Part shown: positions 20,456 through 31,664 of the stretch, piece by piece
Layout: each line of letters opens with the position of its first letter
How positions within the stretch are numbered: the stretch's first letter is position 1
Source of the DNA: Pieris napi
Taxonomy: Eukaryota > Arthropoda > Insecta > Lepidoptera > Pieridae
Length of the DNA stretch: 64,000 nucleotides
Direction: 5' to 3'
NCBI RefSeq assembly: GCF_905475465.1
Contig: NC_062249.1
Span: 2,740,501 to 2,804,500, forward strand
Position numbers and translations under genes: made by a program
Notes under the pieces: generated by a model
The model's input: only the letters and a program-made list of their open reading frames with translations
Database searches by the model: none
Told to the model about the DNA's origin: nothing

Positions 20456-21000
20456 TTTGGCTTTAGACAACAAAAAAATGCCTTCAGTGAAATGATTTCA
20501 TTCAATTGGAATTTCGGCACGTAACAAAAAATCGAGCTTATCTGTCGTCACCCTTATCGTAAGCTGACTAAAATTCGACTTGAATAACAAATAACTTACG
20601 TATTAACCCTGAGAAGTGGGATCGAAGATCTTTTGTCGAAATAAGAAGGTTGAACAAGTAATGGATCCAGCTTAAACGATTTGCAGGTTCTAGCCGACAG
20701 TTCAATTTGTAAGTCCATTTGGTTTTTTAGCTCACTAAGCTGCCTGAGCTATAGCGTAAGATTGTCAAACGTTAAATGTCTTTTGCTTTTAGGCCTTGAT
20801 TACATGTAACAATCAAATTTATATAGAGTTCAAATGACATAACGCGCCTTGCGAGATCTCAAAAATTATATGCAGTTTGTGTGCTATGCTGACGTTATAT
20901 CCGAATCTGAGAGACAATGAATCTAAATTCTTTAATGACAGAATGTCTTTATTCTTATTTTATATTATTATTATTCGACAATTTGTTGTAATTTTTCACC
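20456..21000. other. No gene recognised
   Basis: AT-rich DNA; the frame at 20877-21077 ends inside the MITE and is taken as chance. Confidence 0.45.
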
Positions 21001-21003
21001 TTA

Positions 21004-21285
21004 GGGAGCGTTCAAGTATTACGTCACACAATTTTGAAGATTATTGGAGGCCCCCCCCCCCGGGTAACGCGCCGTAACGTTTTTCTGTACCCAATAGTAA
21101 ACCGTTTCGTGACCACCCAGTCACTCTTTATAGCTAAAAGTTACCATTAAGTGCTGTAAAGTACTGGAAAGTCGAAAATAATATTAACAATAACGCGTAA
21201 TTCAATGCCCGCCCCGCATCGTAACGTTTTACAAAAGCCCCCCCTCCTCCTCCCGAAATTCGTTACGTAATACTTGAACGCTCCC
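21004..21285. mobile_element. PIF/Harbinger-like MITE (TTA target site)
   Basis: The ends GGGAGCGTTCAAGTATTACG and CGTAATACTTGAACGCTCCC are inverted. TTA flanks both sides (21001-21003 and 21286-21288). The inside contains C-runs at both ends and gtaacg repeats. A related right end lies at 50923-50945, also followed by TTA. Confidence 0.8.
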
Positions 21286-21637
21286 TTATAAACTAATTAT
21301 TTTATAAACCTTTCAATTTTCAACAGTTTAGAATTTCTCTTATATTCTCGTTCGCTATGTTTAATACGATTATGATTAAGTTTTATGATATATGCCGGAA
21401 GTGAATTACAAAGAGGTTCTCACACTTGAAATTTTATCTACGATTGCAATTATATTCAAGTTTAATGTCGTTGACTTGTTCACGTAATGGAGTATTAATA
21501 TTTGCGATAATTTTAACCGTGTACTGTGTGTACACGAATTAACACACGTAGGATAAAATTTTCAGGCTGTGTTTAGACAAATCTTATACACTTTATAATA
21601 ACACTTTATTTATATCACAATCAAAAAATGAGATTAA
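21286..21637. other. No gene recognised
   Basis: AT-rich DNA between two MITEs. Confidence 0.45.
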
Positions 21638-21871
21638 GGGTCTGTTTCACAATGTACGGATAAGTTCTACATAAGTTCCTAATTAGCTATTTATTACTTA
21701 TTGGTAGGATAAACACTATTGTTGCGTTTCACGACTGTCACATAGCGCTATTCGTCACATAAAGTCCATCATAAGCTATGAGTCCGATGAAGTGACAAAT
21801 AGCACAATTTATCTTTCAAATAATTTATGTGTTGCATAGCTATTTGGTACTTTATCCGTACATTGTGAAAT
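21638..21871. mobile_element. MITE, gggtctgtttcac family, copy 1
   Basis: The left end GGGTCTGTTTCACAATGTAC and an inverted right end (tccgtacattgtgaaa) are seen; the last bases at the right are mutated. It matches the copy at 24682-24920 along its whole length. The superfamily is not settled. Confidence 0.75.
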
Positions 21872-22129
21872 AGAATGAAGGTAAAGGATGTCAAATGCCT
21901 TATGCTACTAAAAGCAGTTTCTTCAAGACAACCCAAACATGTACTTCTTGCACTTATTTTTTTTTCTCACTTGCCTGGAAGAAATCGATCGAAAGCGAAA
22001 TGTCCAGCTGCCCTCCATTTTGTTTAGTTATTTTAACTGTACTATATTTCTGTATTACTACAACGAAGTGTAAATAAATACATAATATAAACATTTTAAG
22101 AAATACAATAAAACATACTTAATAAAAAA

Positions 22130-22215
22130 TACATATATACCTACATTACTATAATTTGTAGGTACTATGTAGGTTAAGAATATTGTAAATACTGTATATT
22201 TAAATGTTGGTATTA
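22130..22215 (+). repeat. Family C 3' UTR fragment
   Basis: tatgtaggttaagaatattg, then taaatactgtatatt, is the terminal part of family C. Just before, at 22042-22075, ctgtattactacaacgaag is also found near 39650. Confidence 0.45.
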
Positions 22216-22689
22216 TACTACAGGTAAAAATATCAAAGGTTTTTTGGTTACAATGTTGTCAATTATTTCCTAAATTTGAATTGGGCCTGCGAGTTCTTCA
22301 CGATGATTGATAATGCGTTAAAATTATTTGTACTTTTAAAATAAATTTTATACTTATCATTAAACTATCGGAAAGTCGGTTTTTATATCATTATTATATG
22401 GATCAAAATACCCAGATAATGTCGTATCGAATATCGATAAAGTATCGATATCATTGAATTATCAAAATACGAAGTAATCTTTTATTTGACTAACACTAGC
22501 TTACGTATAATGTTGTTATGTCCTTTCGAGATAAAACGATAAGTTTTGCTATTGTTAGTTTTTATACAGAAACAAACACCCTGAAACTTAAAGAAACCCT
22601 TATTTTATATGAATTATTCGTAAATTAAGGGAAGAATTATATCCAACCCATTTTAATTTTTGACTATATCATATCAACTCCGTGAGGAG
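22216..22689. other. No gene recognised
   Basis: AT-rich DNA with no recognised feature. Confidence 0.45.
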
Positions 22690-22800
22690 CCAAACCTGGT
22701 GGTGGAACGTAAGAGTTTGCGTAAAATGGAAGCAGGACGGTTCGTGGAGAATCAGAAAGAATGCTGAAATAAAAGAATTGGTAGGCCGAAATTATAAGCA
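22690..22800 (+). pseudogene. Possible RTE-like fragment
   Basis: Short peptides EEPNLVVERKSLRK and RIRKNAEIKELVG recall the RTE segment before the LRWLGH motif, but in an unusual order. The assignment is weak and the piece is short. Confidence 0.3.
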
Positions 22801-22804
22801 TGTG

Positions 22805-22968
22805 CATTTTTTTTTATAGAACGGGGGGCAAACGGGCAGGAGGCTCACCTGATGTTAAGTGATACCGCCGCCCATGGACACTCTCAATGCCAGAGGGCTC
22901 GCGAGTGCGTTGCCGGCCTTTTAAGAATTGGTACGCTCTTTTCTTGAAGGACCCTAAGTCGAATTGGT
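22805..22968 (-). repeat. CR1/Jockey-like LINE 3' UTR, well preserved
   Basis: A T-run leads into atagaacggggggcaaacgg, gcaggaggctcacctgatg, cgagtgcgttgccggcc and ttaagaattggtacgctc, the full family tail up to the end of the ORF. This is the best 3' UTR copy in the window. Confidence 0.85.
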
Positions 22969-23679
22969 CGTATTGGCATTGGCCAAGATCAAGGAAGAAA
23001 GTATTTATAAGCCAAAGGCTAGAGTGGGCTGGTTCAGGTACGGTGAAAGTCAGCTAAATAGCTTAGTCCGTTTGCCGATCCCGACAAAGTCTTCCTCCAG
23101 ACCCTTCAGTTCTGCTCTTACTCGCCTAATCTTGACCAAACCTGCCTTTTTTTCTTTTCCCAATTTATGGGTACCAACTCATAGTTTTCTCCATTCCTCC
23201 TCGCAAGGTGTGTCCTATCCATCTCTACTTCTCCTTTCTAATGTGTTGTTATTCATTATAGCAATGCATTTCAATGTGTAAGATTTGGGAGCCCTTTTAA
23301 GTAAAAAATAAATCTAATCTAGCTCTTCAATAGGGGCATTGTTGAGGTCCAATAATTTAGCTAAAAACGACTTAATATTGTATAAAGAATAATATAATAA
23401 AGAATTCATATATATTAAATAAAAACTAATTAACAAATACATTACACACATATGAACTTTGAAGTTTCAAACTTAGTTGTGTTTGGTACCCGTTTTTCGC
23501 CCCCACGACGTGTAGATCACAAAGATTGTTATCTAAATGAAGTTGGCAAGTATGAGCTATAAGAGGAATCTTGTCGAGACATCTGTTGAGAGAGCAGTGT
23601 TGCCAATTCGCCAAATGTAGTTTAATACTATACAATATACATATATACTGTTGCTAACTCTGAAATTCTTGTATTATTT
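22969..23679. other. No clear gene; possible degenerate retrotransposon text
   Basis: On the minus strand at about 23190-23240 a piece reads MDRTHLARRN, reminiscent of the GHVxRMDxxRLARxA region of RTE-like elements, but the rest does not hold together. Confidence 0.3.
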
Positions 23680-23872
23680 TAGACAATATTTGGCCTAGTG
23701 GCTTCTCTCATCCCCGAGGTCGTAGGTTCGATCCCTGGCTGTGTACCAATGGACTTTCTTTCTATGTGCGCAATTAACATTTGCTCGAACGGTGAAGGAA
23801 AACATCGTGAGGAAACCGACATGTCTTAGACCCAAAAAGTCGACCATTAGATTGAAAAATGATCATTGATTT
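23680..23872 (+). mobile_element. SINE family A, partial
   Basis: The head ttggcctagtggcttctctc lacks about ten bases of the A-B spacer. B box gtaggttcgatccctgg, then ggtgaaggaaaacatcgtga. It stops near aaaatgatcattg and is followed by a T-run. Confidence 0.85.
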
Positions 23873-23887
23873 TTTTTATTTAACGTT

Positions 23888-23913
23888 AATTATATATATA
23901 TATATATATATCA
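23888..23913. repeat. (TA)n microsatellite
   Basis: A run of about 11 TA units after the SINE. Confidence 0.85.
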
Positions 23914-23927
23914 AATTAATATTACCA

Positions 23928-24062
23928 GTTAACTCTTGGGTGACCCCAGATCTGGTGCTTTCGCTCAACGAATAAGTATCGCAATACGAGGAAATGCTGG
24001 CATTAAAGAAACACTAACACAGGGACTAAACTTTTAAAATTTGTTTTTATTTTCTATTCGAA
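23928..24062 (+). repeat. Family C LINE 3' end
   Basis: gggtgaccccagatctggtg and acgaataagtatcgcaatac are followed by aaacttttaaaatttg: decayed family C C-terminus plus the start of its 3' UTR. Confidence 0.65.
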
Positions 24063-24360
24063 ATTATAAAGTTTAATATTTAAATTATATTCAGATATAT
24101 AGTCATAGTATAGCCATTAACCGTTTTTAGAGAAAAAAATAAGCATAGACTTCATGTAGAACATATATCGTCTATATACATCTTTATATATATTTTACAG
24201 GTGTTAAAAATTCCTAGTTATTGGGCAAAAGTAGCGTTAGAAGATCTAATATAGCGGAAAAATTCAGTTATACTCGTACTATGTAAAGATGATTGCTATT
24301 AACATTTTATTTATTTTATACAATTTAACTATTTGTATAGGTATAAGTGGATAATATCTA

Positions 24361-24615
24361 GCTTTGTTGGCCTAGTGGGCCTGTCATCCCTGAGGTCGTA
24401 GGTTCGGTTATGCACCTATGGATTTCTCTCTATGTGCGTATTTAACATTCGCTCGAACGGTGAAGGAAAACATCTTGAGGAAACCGGCAAACAGTCGACG
24501 CCGTCTGTCAGACACAGATGCAGTAGGTGGTCTACGTGCCTATTAGATAGATAAATAATCATGAAACGGTTTCAGAAATATAAGGCCCAGACCTAAAAAA
24601 AAGTTGTAGCGCCAA
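24361..24615 (+). mobile_element. SINE family A
   Basis: gttggcctagtgggcctgtc, then ctgaggtcgtaggttcgg, ggtgaaggaaaacatcttga, gataaataatcatgaaac and a 3' end gttgtagcgcca. There are deletions in the head. Confidence 0.85.
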
Positions 24616-24681
24616 TACTGTACTAAATATGAGATTCAAGCAACAATGTATCTAAGTATATTGCGTAAAACAAAAGACTAA

Positions 24682-24920
24682 GGGTCTGTTTCACAATGTA
24701 CGGATAAGTTCTACATAAGTTACAAATTAGCTATTGATTACTTATTGGTAGGGTAAACACTATTGTTGCGTTTCACGATTGTCGGATAGCGCTAATCGTC
24801 ACATAAAGTCCATCATAAGTTATGAGTCCGATGAAGTGTCAAATAGCACAATTTATCTTTCAAATAATTTATATGTTGCATAGCTATTTGGTACTTTATC
24901 CATACATTGTGAAACAGACC
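24682..24920. mobile_element. MITE, gggtctgtttcac family, copy 2
   Basis: The left end GGGTCTGTTTCACAATGTAC and right end catacattgtgaaacagacc are inverted. Closely similar to 21638-21871. TAA precedes the left end, but the right flank reads TTTAA, so the target duplication is not certain. Confidence 0.8.
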
Positions 24921-25154
24921 TTTAATATCCATAACAGTTTTCTGATAACAATAGCTTCAAAACGATACTTCCTGACGTAAACAAGCACACCGGATGTGTG
25001 CACCGCTAAAATTATCACAGTCGACTGTAAAAAGGCAACGTGTTCTTGTGTAGAAGTAACCTAACAGTAGTTTAACCTATATTAGGGTTTAACGCAACTT
25101 GTTAACTTGCTTTACTTACACGGCTTATTGGTATTTAGACTTGCTCTGGTTGTT

Positions 25155-25440
25155 TTTTTTATGTTATGGCAAATGGGCAGGAGGCTCACCTGATGTTAAG
25201 TGATACCGCCGCCCATGGACACTCACATTGACAGAAGGCTCGAGTGTTGCCGGCTTTCAAGAATTGCTACTTTCTTTTCTTGAAGGACCCTAAGTCGAAT
25301 TGGTTCGGAAATACTTCAGTGGGCAGCTGGTTCCTCATAGTGGTGGTGCGCGGCAAAAACTGCCTTAGAAAACGCTCAGTTGTGGAACGACGGACGTCGA
25401 GGTGATACGGATGGTATTTTGCCTTGACGTCCGTTAATGA
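25155..25440 (-). repeat. CR1/Jockey-like LINE C-terminus and 3' UTR
   Basis: A T-run, then gggcaggaggctcacctgat, ttgaaggaccctaagtcg, cagctggttcctcatag and gaacgacggacgtcgaggtg. The last part is the reverse of the conserved RTxxLWNxLP codons. Frameshifted. Confidence 0.8.
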
Positions 25441-25525
25441 AACTACAAAATACGTACATTACAACTTTTTATGATTGTCTCCGAGATTTACCTATAAGAA
25501 AAGAAAACAAATATTAATCATAAGT

Positions 25526-25836
25526 AAAGTCTAAGTCAAAATAATATATTCATATACCTGGGTAAACAAGTACACTTATGAACGTCAGAAAAGAACTTAA
25601 ATTTATTCTAAATTTAAATTTACAACCAGTTCGCAAGTCAAGGGCCTACAGCAAGAAGACCTATCAAAAATCTCTCCGCCACTCTTTTTAATCGCTCTGT
25701 TTTGTGTCATACAAATTGTTTGAACTGGAGCAAATCAATCCCAAGGAATCATTTAAATATTCGTCAATTTTATAAAAAGATTTATTGATTAATTTGCGTT
25801 TAACGAGAGCTTTGAATTTATTTAGTGATAGTATTC
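25526..25836 (-). repeat. LINE-type 3' end, family B
   Basis: aagtctaagtcaaaataat, then accagttcgcaagtcaaggg and gccactctttttaatcgct, ending near tttgaatttatttagtg. This copy extends as far as the one at 62612. Confidence 0.75.
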
Positions 25837-25879
25837 ATCATAAGTAGAATAGTAGAAGTAAGCATAAGTATTAAAAGTT

Positions 25880-26035
25880 CCATCATCTGGACGTTTGACG
25901 TTCCACAGCGCTTTTTAAGGCACTTTCAGCTGCGCACCACCTATTTGTGGAACCAGCTGCCAGTAGTATTTCCGCAACGATACGGCTTAGGAGCCTTTAA
26001 GGAAAGAGTGTTTCCCGCTAACCCGCTAAGCTGAC
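25880..26035 (+). pseudogene. CR1/Jockey-like LINE C-terminus
   Basis: The frame reads FLRHFQLRTTYLWNQLPVVF then PQRYGLGAFKERVF, the conserved end of this LINE family's protein (compare SELWNRLPGGVFPQRYD in the copy at 6311-7710). The upstream ORF is missing. It lies next to a family B tail in the opposite orientation, as at 4046-4440 and 56196-57310. Confidence 0.75.
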
Positions 26036-26565
26036 GTTGCAGGTGTCCGTGATTGGCGGTTTATTCGAAGTGATCCACCTGCTGGTTTACCTGCTGTACC
26101 ATAAAAAAAGAAGAATATTTTCCGCAAATACATGAGTATGGAAAACATTGATGATAAAAAACAATTATAATTATTACTGTTCTAAATAATATTTTTTTTT
26201 AAACCCATTTCTAATAACAATTTAAGAAGCTACTGTTGCGTGGTGTAAACAAACTGCGCATCATAATTAATAATTCCTTTTTTGTGTTTTTTGGAGTTTT
26301 TAGATACCGAATGAAAATATAATTGTGTTTAGCTATTAATATTGGCATGTTATATTGAGTGCAAAATCAGTACCTTTATTTATTACGTTTGTAAAATTTG
26401 TCTGTCTGGCAAATGGCCAATTTATTAAAACTATATGGGATTTGGATTGATCTTATTATTGACCTTTATTAATAAATCCGTACAAAAATTGGTTAGTTAA
26501 CATTTCTTAATATGAGTATAGTTGTGTTAGTATAAGTTTAAGTAAAATTTTAAGTTAGTTTTTTT
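26036..26565. other. No gene recognised
   Basis: AT-rich DNA with no recognised feature after the end of the LINE fragment. Confidence 0.4.
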
Positions 26566-26601
26566 TTGTATTGCCCCTTTACCCTTAAAGGGGCAATACA
26601 A
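26566..26601. repeat. 15-bp perfect hairpin
   Basis: TTGTATTGCCCCTTT, loop ACCCTT, then AAAGGGGCAATACAA. Stand-alone palindrome with a T-run before it. Its role is unknown; a MITE relic is possible. Confidence 0.7.
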
Positions 26602-26871
26602 TACTAGAAAAAGCCTCCTCCATATTTTTTTCATTTCTCTGATTTTTCTCAATGCATTGTTCAGATCTAATTTTCTTGTTTTGGATGAAAGGGTTAATTG
26701 TTGTGATGTAGAGCACCTTTTTTTATTTTTACGATTATATTGTAGGGTGAATTGATATTATAACAACACAATTTGGAATTAAAACAGCATGAACAACAGT
26801 TAATTCGAAATTGCATTATGTTATAGTGTATAGAAGATATAGAAGTTAAAGCAAAGCAAAAATAAAATTTA

Positions 26872-26945
26872 AAAAGCTGGCGACGCACTTGCGAGCCCTC
26901 TGGCAATGTGAGTGTCTTTAGAGCTTGTCACTTAACATCAGGTGC
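26872..26945 (+). repeat. LINE 3' UTR fragment
   Basis: gctggcgacgcacttgcgag, then tcacttaacatcaggtg, is the plus-oriented tail of the CR1/Jockey-like family. Confidence 0.65.
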
Positions 26946-27049
26946 TTTTGATGTAACAGGAGACATACAAAAAATTACTATTTCGGAACTCGAACTCAGT
27001 AACTCCAGTTACGCCATCACCGTAACTATTAAAAGATCATCACTCCTAC

Positions 27050-27260
27050 TAGTTTGAACTCTTTCGTCGCCAGATATAGATCTCTCTTCAGTCGGTCATG
27101 TCTGAGTGTAGAGGTCAGCAAGGAAACATTTGGAGCAAACTGTTTTCACCGGCTTCTGTCCAGCACCTCTGTACAGTTTTGAGTACGACGAGTCTTACAC
27201 CTGATAGGTCCATCTAGTTCATCATTTTCTCCAAGTTCTCATCACCTCAGTTATTTTAGC
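27050..27260 (-). pseudogene. RTE-like LINE C-terminal remnant
   Basis: The reverse strand is similar to 14900-15058: a WTYQV-like codon block, gtgctggacagaagccggtg and tttccttgctga. Stops and frameshifts abound. Same family as the 14790 copy. Confidence 0.6.
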
Positions 27261-27809
27261 AATACCACGAAATTTCTACTTTTCAACACTTAGATTGTTG
27301 AATGAACTTTCAATATCTTAAAAATATTTAATCAATGTGAAAGTGAAGATAAATGATTTTCACGGCCAAAGAGAAGACCCACGAATGCCAGTACTGGATT
27401 AACTGCACCTACTTGTTTACGCGTCATCGCATTCAGGGTTGTCCAAAGTAAATAGGTTGTACGAGACAAGGCTGACTGCTATTTAAACGTTATGGCTCGT
27501 AATTTACGCAAAGAACTAGCATTTTTTGTAATAATATTCTGTCTTTTTACGTATTGTTTCGGGATATCAGAAAAATATCTGGCCTCACGGGTCTGTAGAG
27601 TTACTTTGTGAGAGCAAATGGATTTTTTATTTTTTTTCTGATATCCCTATAGACCAAATGGAGGGTTTTGGAGGTTTTTTTAATTTAAATTGTGGTTTTA
27701 TTACAACTAATTACACCGCTTTTTTGGTTTGAAAGCTCTTAATAATAAATAAAATTAGTAACATGACAATCAAAAAATTAGCACAAAAGTCATTCTTACT
27801 CTATCTTAC
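27261..27809. other. No gene recognised; short inverted repeat
   Basis: gggatatcagaaaaata near 27560 and tttctgatatccc near 27633 are inverted repeats about 70 bases apart. Nothing else is seen. Confidence 0.4.
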
Positions 27810-27812
27810 TTA

Positions 27813-28529
27813 GGGTCGATTCGACCAAACAAGAGTAAATCTTAATCTTAGAATAAATCGTCAGTTAATCGAGAGTAAATCAATTTCACGTTTTACCAAC
27901 TACAAATTCTAAGAATAGTGGGCTTATTCGGGAATTGCTACTATACCGCCGTTTCGCACGGAATAACAGGTATTCCTAGAATAATTTAATGGCGTCAGTC
28001 ATTCCAATCAGCTGATTTCTGTCATTTCACAAATATGTATTCTGTGTTTTAATTTCAAGTCAACGCAACGCACTAAATTAATAGTCTGGCATTGTATACT
28101 GAAACGTTTAAACAATTTATTATTTATTTATTTACTTTTAGATTTTTTATTTTCTATAATATTAGAATGAAATTCAACTAGGCTCAACAGAAGTTCCTTT
28201 TTAGACGAAAGCCTCAAACAAACAAGAAATAAAAACTTTTTGTTGTCGTTTGACACCTCTTAAAAGCTACTTTTTCACACTATAATACGGCAAAATCGAG
28301 TTGACATGATGTATGCTCTTACACTGTCCCGTTGTAGAACAACATATATTTGCCGAGTTTTATTTTCGTTCACCATTCTCTTGCTATTCGCGTATTGTTA
28401 TTCTTAGCGCAATTATACTATCGATTACGTGGACAAACGACTATGGATTTACTCGAGATTAAAATCATGGAATAGATTATTCTTGGTATAGTTACTCGTG
28501 TATAAATTGAAGTTTGGTCGAATCGACCC
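27813..28529. mobile_element. 717-bp PIF/Harbinger-like non-autonomous element
   Basis: The ends GGGTCGATTCGACCAAAC and GTTTGGTCGAATCGACCC are exact inverted repeats, with TTA on both sides (27810-27812 and 28530-28532). The inside is AT-rich with no transposase frame. The TWA duplication and the GGG start point to PIF/Harbinger. Confidence 0.82.
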
Positions 28530-28532
28530 TTA

Positions 28533-29338
28533 ATATTTTATACTTTTTAAATTTCACATTAATCAGCCCTACGTCAATTTCACTGAGATTTGCGTTCGAT
28601 TTCACTGCATTCACTCGACACGTGCGCGTGCGCGTCAAATAAAATGTTTGCCAAAATACGTAATTATTGCACTAATTATTTTAATGTCCGCGATTTAACC
28701 TACACAGATTAAAAATATTGTTTAAAATTCTATCTTTAGTCTGTGGTACATTTCGGCTACGAATTAAACCTCATCTATTCTACTTTGGTATCCTTTGCTA
28801 CATGTTACATGACATTTAATAAATATATATATAAAATATAAATTTTTGTTCATCTGTTATTAACTAAACTAAAGTAGTTTTAGTAACAATTACTAATTTT
28901 TTTTTCTACTTTTGCCCATCATTATAAGACTCAAGGCGTGTCGTTGATATAAACTCTATTAAGAAATTTTTAAACTAGTCTACGAGCTTATAAATGTATC
29001 TACTTTATCGAATAAATACTTAATCTAGATAAATTGCAATTAAAATCTAGATCAAGTTTTAAGTAACGTTTAGCATTAAAATAAAATTCATAAATTAAAA
29101 TCTAGGTATCTCATATAATTACAGTTTCTGTGCCATAATTAACATCACTTCATAAATTGAATTACCGCAGCTGTATTGGGGTTATTTTTAAATGACATTT
29201 CCGCTTTGCACTTTATTTTTAATGCACAGATTAGCATGCATATTAACTGTTAGATAAAAAAACTTAAATAAAACCTCTTTTGGCCACTTATAAGAGAATC
29301 ATACGTATTATATTCTCTTCGTAGTATTTTAATTGTCT
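28533..29338. other. No gene recognised
   Basis: AT-rich DNA. An alternating purine-pyrimidine run (cacgtgcgcgtgcgcgt) lies near 28620. Confidence 0.45.
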
Positions 29339-29548
29339 ATGTCTTCAGGGACTGATGTAACGTATTATGTTGGAAATCGTATTATTGATTATACTTCTGA
29401 CTATCAGCAGGGTATTAATTTGATAAAGCAAATGAATCGAAGGTGGCCTATCACACGTCGTCGTCCAAGCACCCGAGCGCAAAAGGAGACGGTTGAGAGA
29501 GTGATGCCAGCTCCAACAGAATGTTCTAGAACCAACTTCATATACTAA
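29339..29548 (+). CDS. Short unidentified open frame
   Basis: From ATG 29339 the frame starts MSSGTDVTYYVGN and ends in a basic, arginine-rich stretch (RRWPITRRRPSTRAQKE). No family is recognised, and there are no clear promoter or splice signals. The opposite strand is also open, which lowers its weight. It may be chance. Confidence 0.15.
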   Translation: MSSGTDVTYYVGNRIIDYTSDYQQGINLIKQMNRRWPITRRRPSTRAQKETVERVMPAPTECSRTNFIY

Positions 29549-29763
29549 ATATCGATTAAAACCCCTAAAGTTATTTTTGTACACTTTGAGAGGTAATTTC
29601 AAATACGCACCGAAAATACGTTCAAGTAGTATTAAATAGCTGTTATTTCGGTCTTGGAGTATAATAGCTTTTTAATATTTCAATTATAGCCACATTGGTT
29701 TTATTCGGGGATTTATTCACACTACGTTACATTTATACAAAAACAAATAACATAAAGATTATA

Positions 29764-29832
29764 AGGAATGCAACGGGCAGCCTTATCGCTAACAAGCGAT
29801 CTCTTCCAGGCAACCCTAGTAAGGGAAGAAAC
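29764..29832 (+). repeat. Short repeat shared with 10854-10925
   Basis: ccttatcgctaacaagcgat and ctcttccaggcaaccctagt match the copy at 10854. The open frame that continues to 30067 from here has no recognised domain. Confidence 0.6.
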
Positions 29833-30374
29833 TAAAAAAAGAAATATGATCCAAAATATTAATTATCTGAAAGCAAACTATGTAATCTATAATACAAAAC
29901 TGAAATCGAAACTGTCAAAACTGTTTCTTACTGCTAAAATTCTCGCGTTTGCAATAAACATTGTCTATTTATTATTTCTTTATTTATTATCTATCTATAT
30001 TCTTACAGCTAACGTACATATTATAAAACAATACACTTCGACAATATACAAAGCCAACACAGATTAAATAGATAAACAATATATGTCCAGTAAAATAAAA
30101 AAAAAATCTCAATTTTTTAATATACGTATTATTCTATCCTATTCATAATTGTCCAATATTTTGAACTTGTAAATTATAAGGTTTAGCAACTGTGTAATTT
30201 GTATTTATTGCATCTTGCGCAAGGGTATAATCTAGATTTATGTGGACTTGAGACCATAAAAAGTAAACAGCTTAGCACAAAACTGGTACACGACTTACGT
30301 AACACTCACTTATAAGGTGTTTGCGGTATACAGTTATTAAGATACATACAGATAGATTAAAATATACTTACATG
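29833..30374. other. No gene recognised
   Basis: AT-rich DNA; the open frame to 30067 is hydrophobic near its end (VYLLFLYLLSIYILT) but starts within a repeat and is not called. Confidence 0.35.
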
Positions 30375-30450
30375 ACTCGACTTAGGGTCCTTCAAGAGAG
30401 TCTACCTCCGGTGAGCCTCCTGCCCGTTTGCCCACTGTTGTATAAAGAAA
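30375..30450 (+). repeat. CR1/Jockey-like LINE 3' tail, internally deleted
   Basis: cgacttagggtccttcaaga joins directly to ggtgagcctcctgcccgttt, so the middle of the tail is missing. Confidence 0.7.
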
Positions 30451-30505
30451 TACATCTAGGCATTTTAAGAAGCTATCCCGTACATAAGATTGAACGTCTA
30501 TCAAA

Positions 30506-30755
30506 AAAAGCATTGGTGCTACAACCTATTTAGGTCTGGGTCTCAGTTTTTTCAATGTCAATCACAGTGTCAGGACACGCCGTCCTCGTTGTAGGTCTAA
30601 GGCCGGTTTCCTCACGATGTTTCCCTTCACCGTTAGAACGAATTTTGAATGCGCACATAAAGTCTATCGGTGCACAACCGGGGATCGAACCTTTGATCAG
30701 ATATGAGAGTCGCACACTGAAGCTACTAAGCCAACACTGTTCCTGCGCTGCTTTT
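30506..30755 (-). mobile_element. SINE family A
   Basis: Reverse copy: gtgctacaacctatttaggt, then ccggtttcctcacgatgttt, ccggggatcgaacctttg (B box) and aagctactaagccaacactg (A box). Confidence 0.88.
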
Positions 30756-31099
30756 CATTAAGTATAGATTATAATAAAGAACTCGAACAAAGAAACAAAT
30801 CCTTACAATATCGATGTAGGGTTTAATCATAATTTAAAAGAATATGTATGGTGACGTGTCCTATTGTTTCCAGTGATGCGTTGGATGTGGGCTTCAAGGT
30901 TTTGGCAGGGAAATCTGGTCACTGTTGTAAATAAACAGTTGTCTATCTTTAGTATGAGGCGCGGAAAGTGAGTAATGAACACTATTACCAAACGGTCGAC
31001 AGATCATTCATTGATAAAGGCGAAAATTCCTTGCGTCTTTAAACAAGAACACTTACATTATTTTAAAGTCATAGTGTTTCTTAAATTTAAATTGTGTTT
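30756..31099. other. No gene recognised
   Basis: A GC-richer patch (ttggatgtgggcttcaaggt, near 30881) has no sustained frame. Confidence 0.4.
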
Positions 31100-31297
31100 T
31101 TAAATGTTACACCGAATTTTATTAGAAATAATTTCTTGAAAAAAGAACTACTAAACTGGTGCCCAAGGTACAAACGAAACAGAGGGACACAACTTAGAAG
31201 GTGGATAGACCTCATTAAAGAAACAGCAGGTGGTACATGGCGGAGAGGAATGGCCTCCTCCACCATACAGATACACTGGAAGGGGATTGAAATGTAA
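31100..31297 (+). pseudogene. RTE-like LINE C-terminal fragment
   Basis: The frame contains RYKRNRGTQLRRWIDLIKE then TAGGTWRR, corresponding to the GRPxxRWxDxIKxxAGxxW block at the end of RTE-type proteins. The rest is missing. Confidence 0.55.
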
Positions 31298-31302
31298 AAG
31301 TA

Positions 31303-31372
31303 TCAAAGTCAAAGTCAAATCATTTATTTCAATTAGACCATCTAAAATGGCACTTTTGAACGTCAAAAAAAA
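31303..31372 (-). repeat. LINE-type 3' end with gacttt tail
   Basis: aaagtcaaagtcaaatcatt and ccatctaaaatggcacttt form the reverse of a 3' UTR with a repeated gacttt tail, similar in style to family B but different in sequence. Confidence 0.55.
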
Positions 31373-31442
31373 AAAATATCTGTATTAAAAGCTATTATTA
31401 TAATTAATTTCTTCAAGTAAAGGGTAAAATACAAAGAAAATA

Positions 31443-31580
31443 GTGGTCCTACGGTTTGGAGACTCAGATATCGATATCTTTTTAATCGTAATAGGCAAGT
31501 AGTTATCAGCCTGGCACTGGCACACGCCGTCGATTTCTAGTTCCAAGGTATGCCGGTTTCCTGACGACGCTCAATCTAAG
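31443..31580 (-). mobile_element. SINE family A fragment
   Basis: aataggcaagtagttatcag, cacacgccgtcgatttct and tgccggtttcctgacgac are the reverse of the family A body. The tRNA head is lost. Confidence 0.6.
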
Positions 31581-31664
31581 CTCTGTCAGTATTCAGCGTT
31601 GTTGTTATGGAAACTGAGTTCTACGTGTTAGTTGCATATTAAGGACAAAATTAATTATAAAGTA

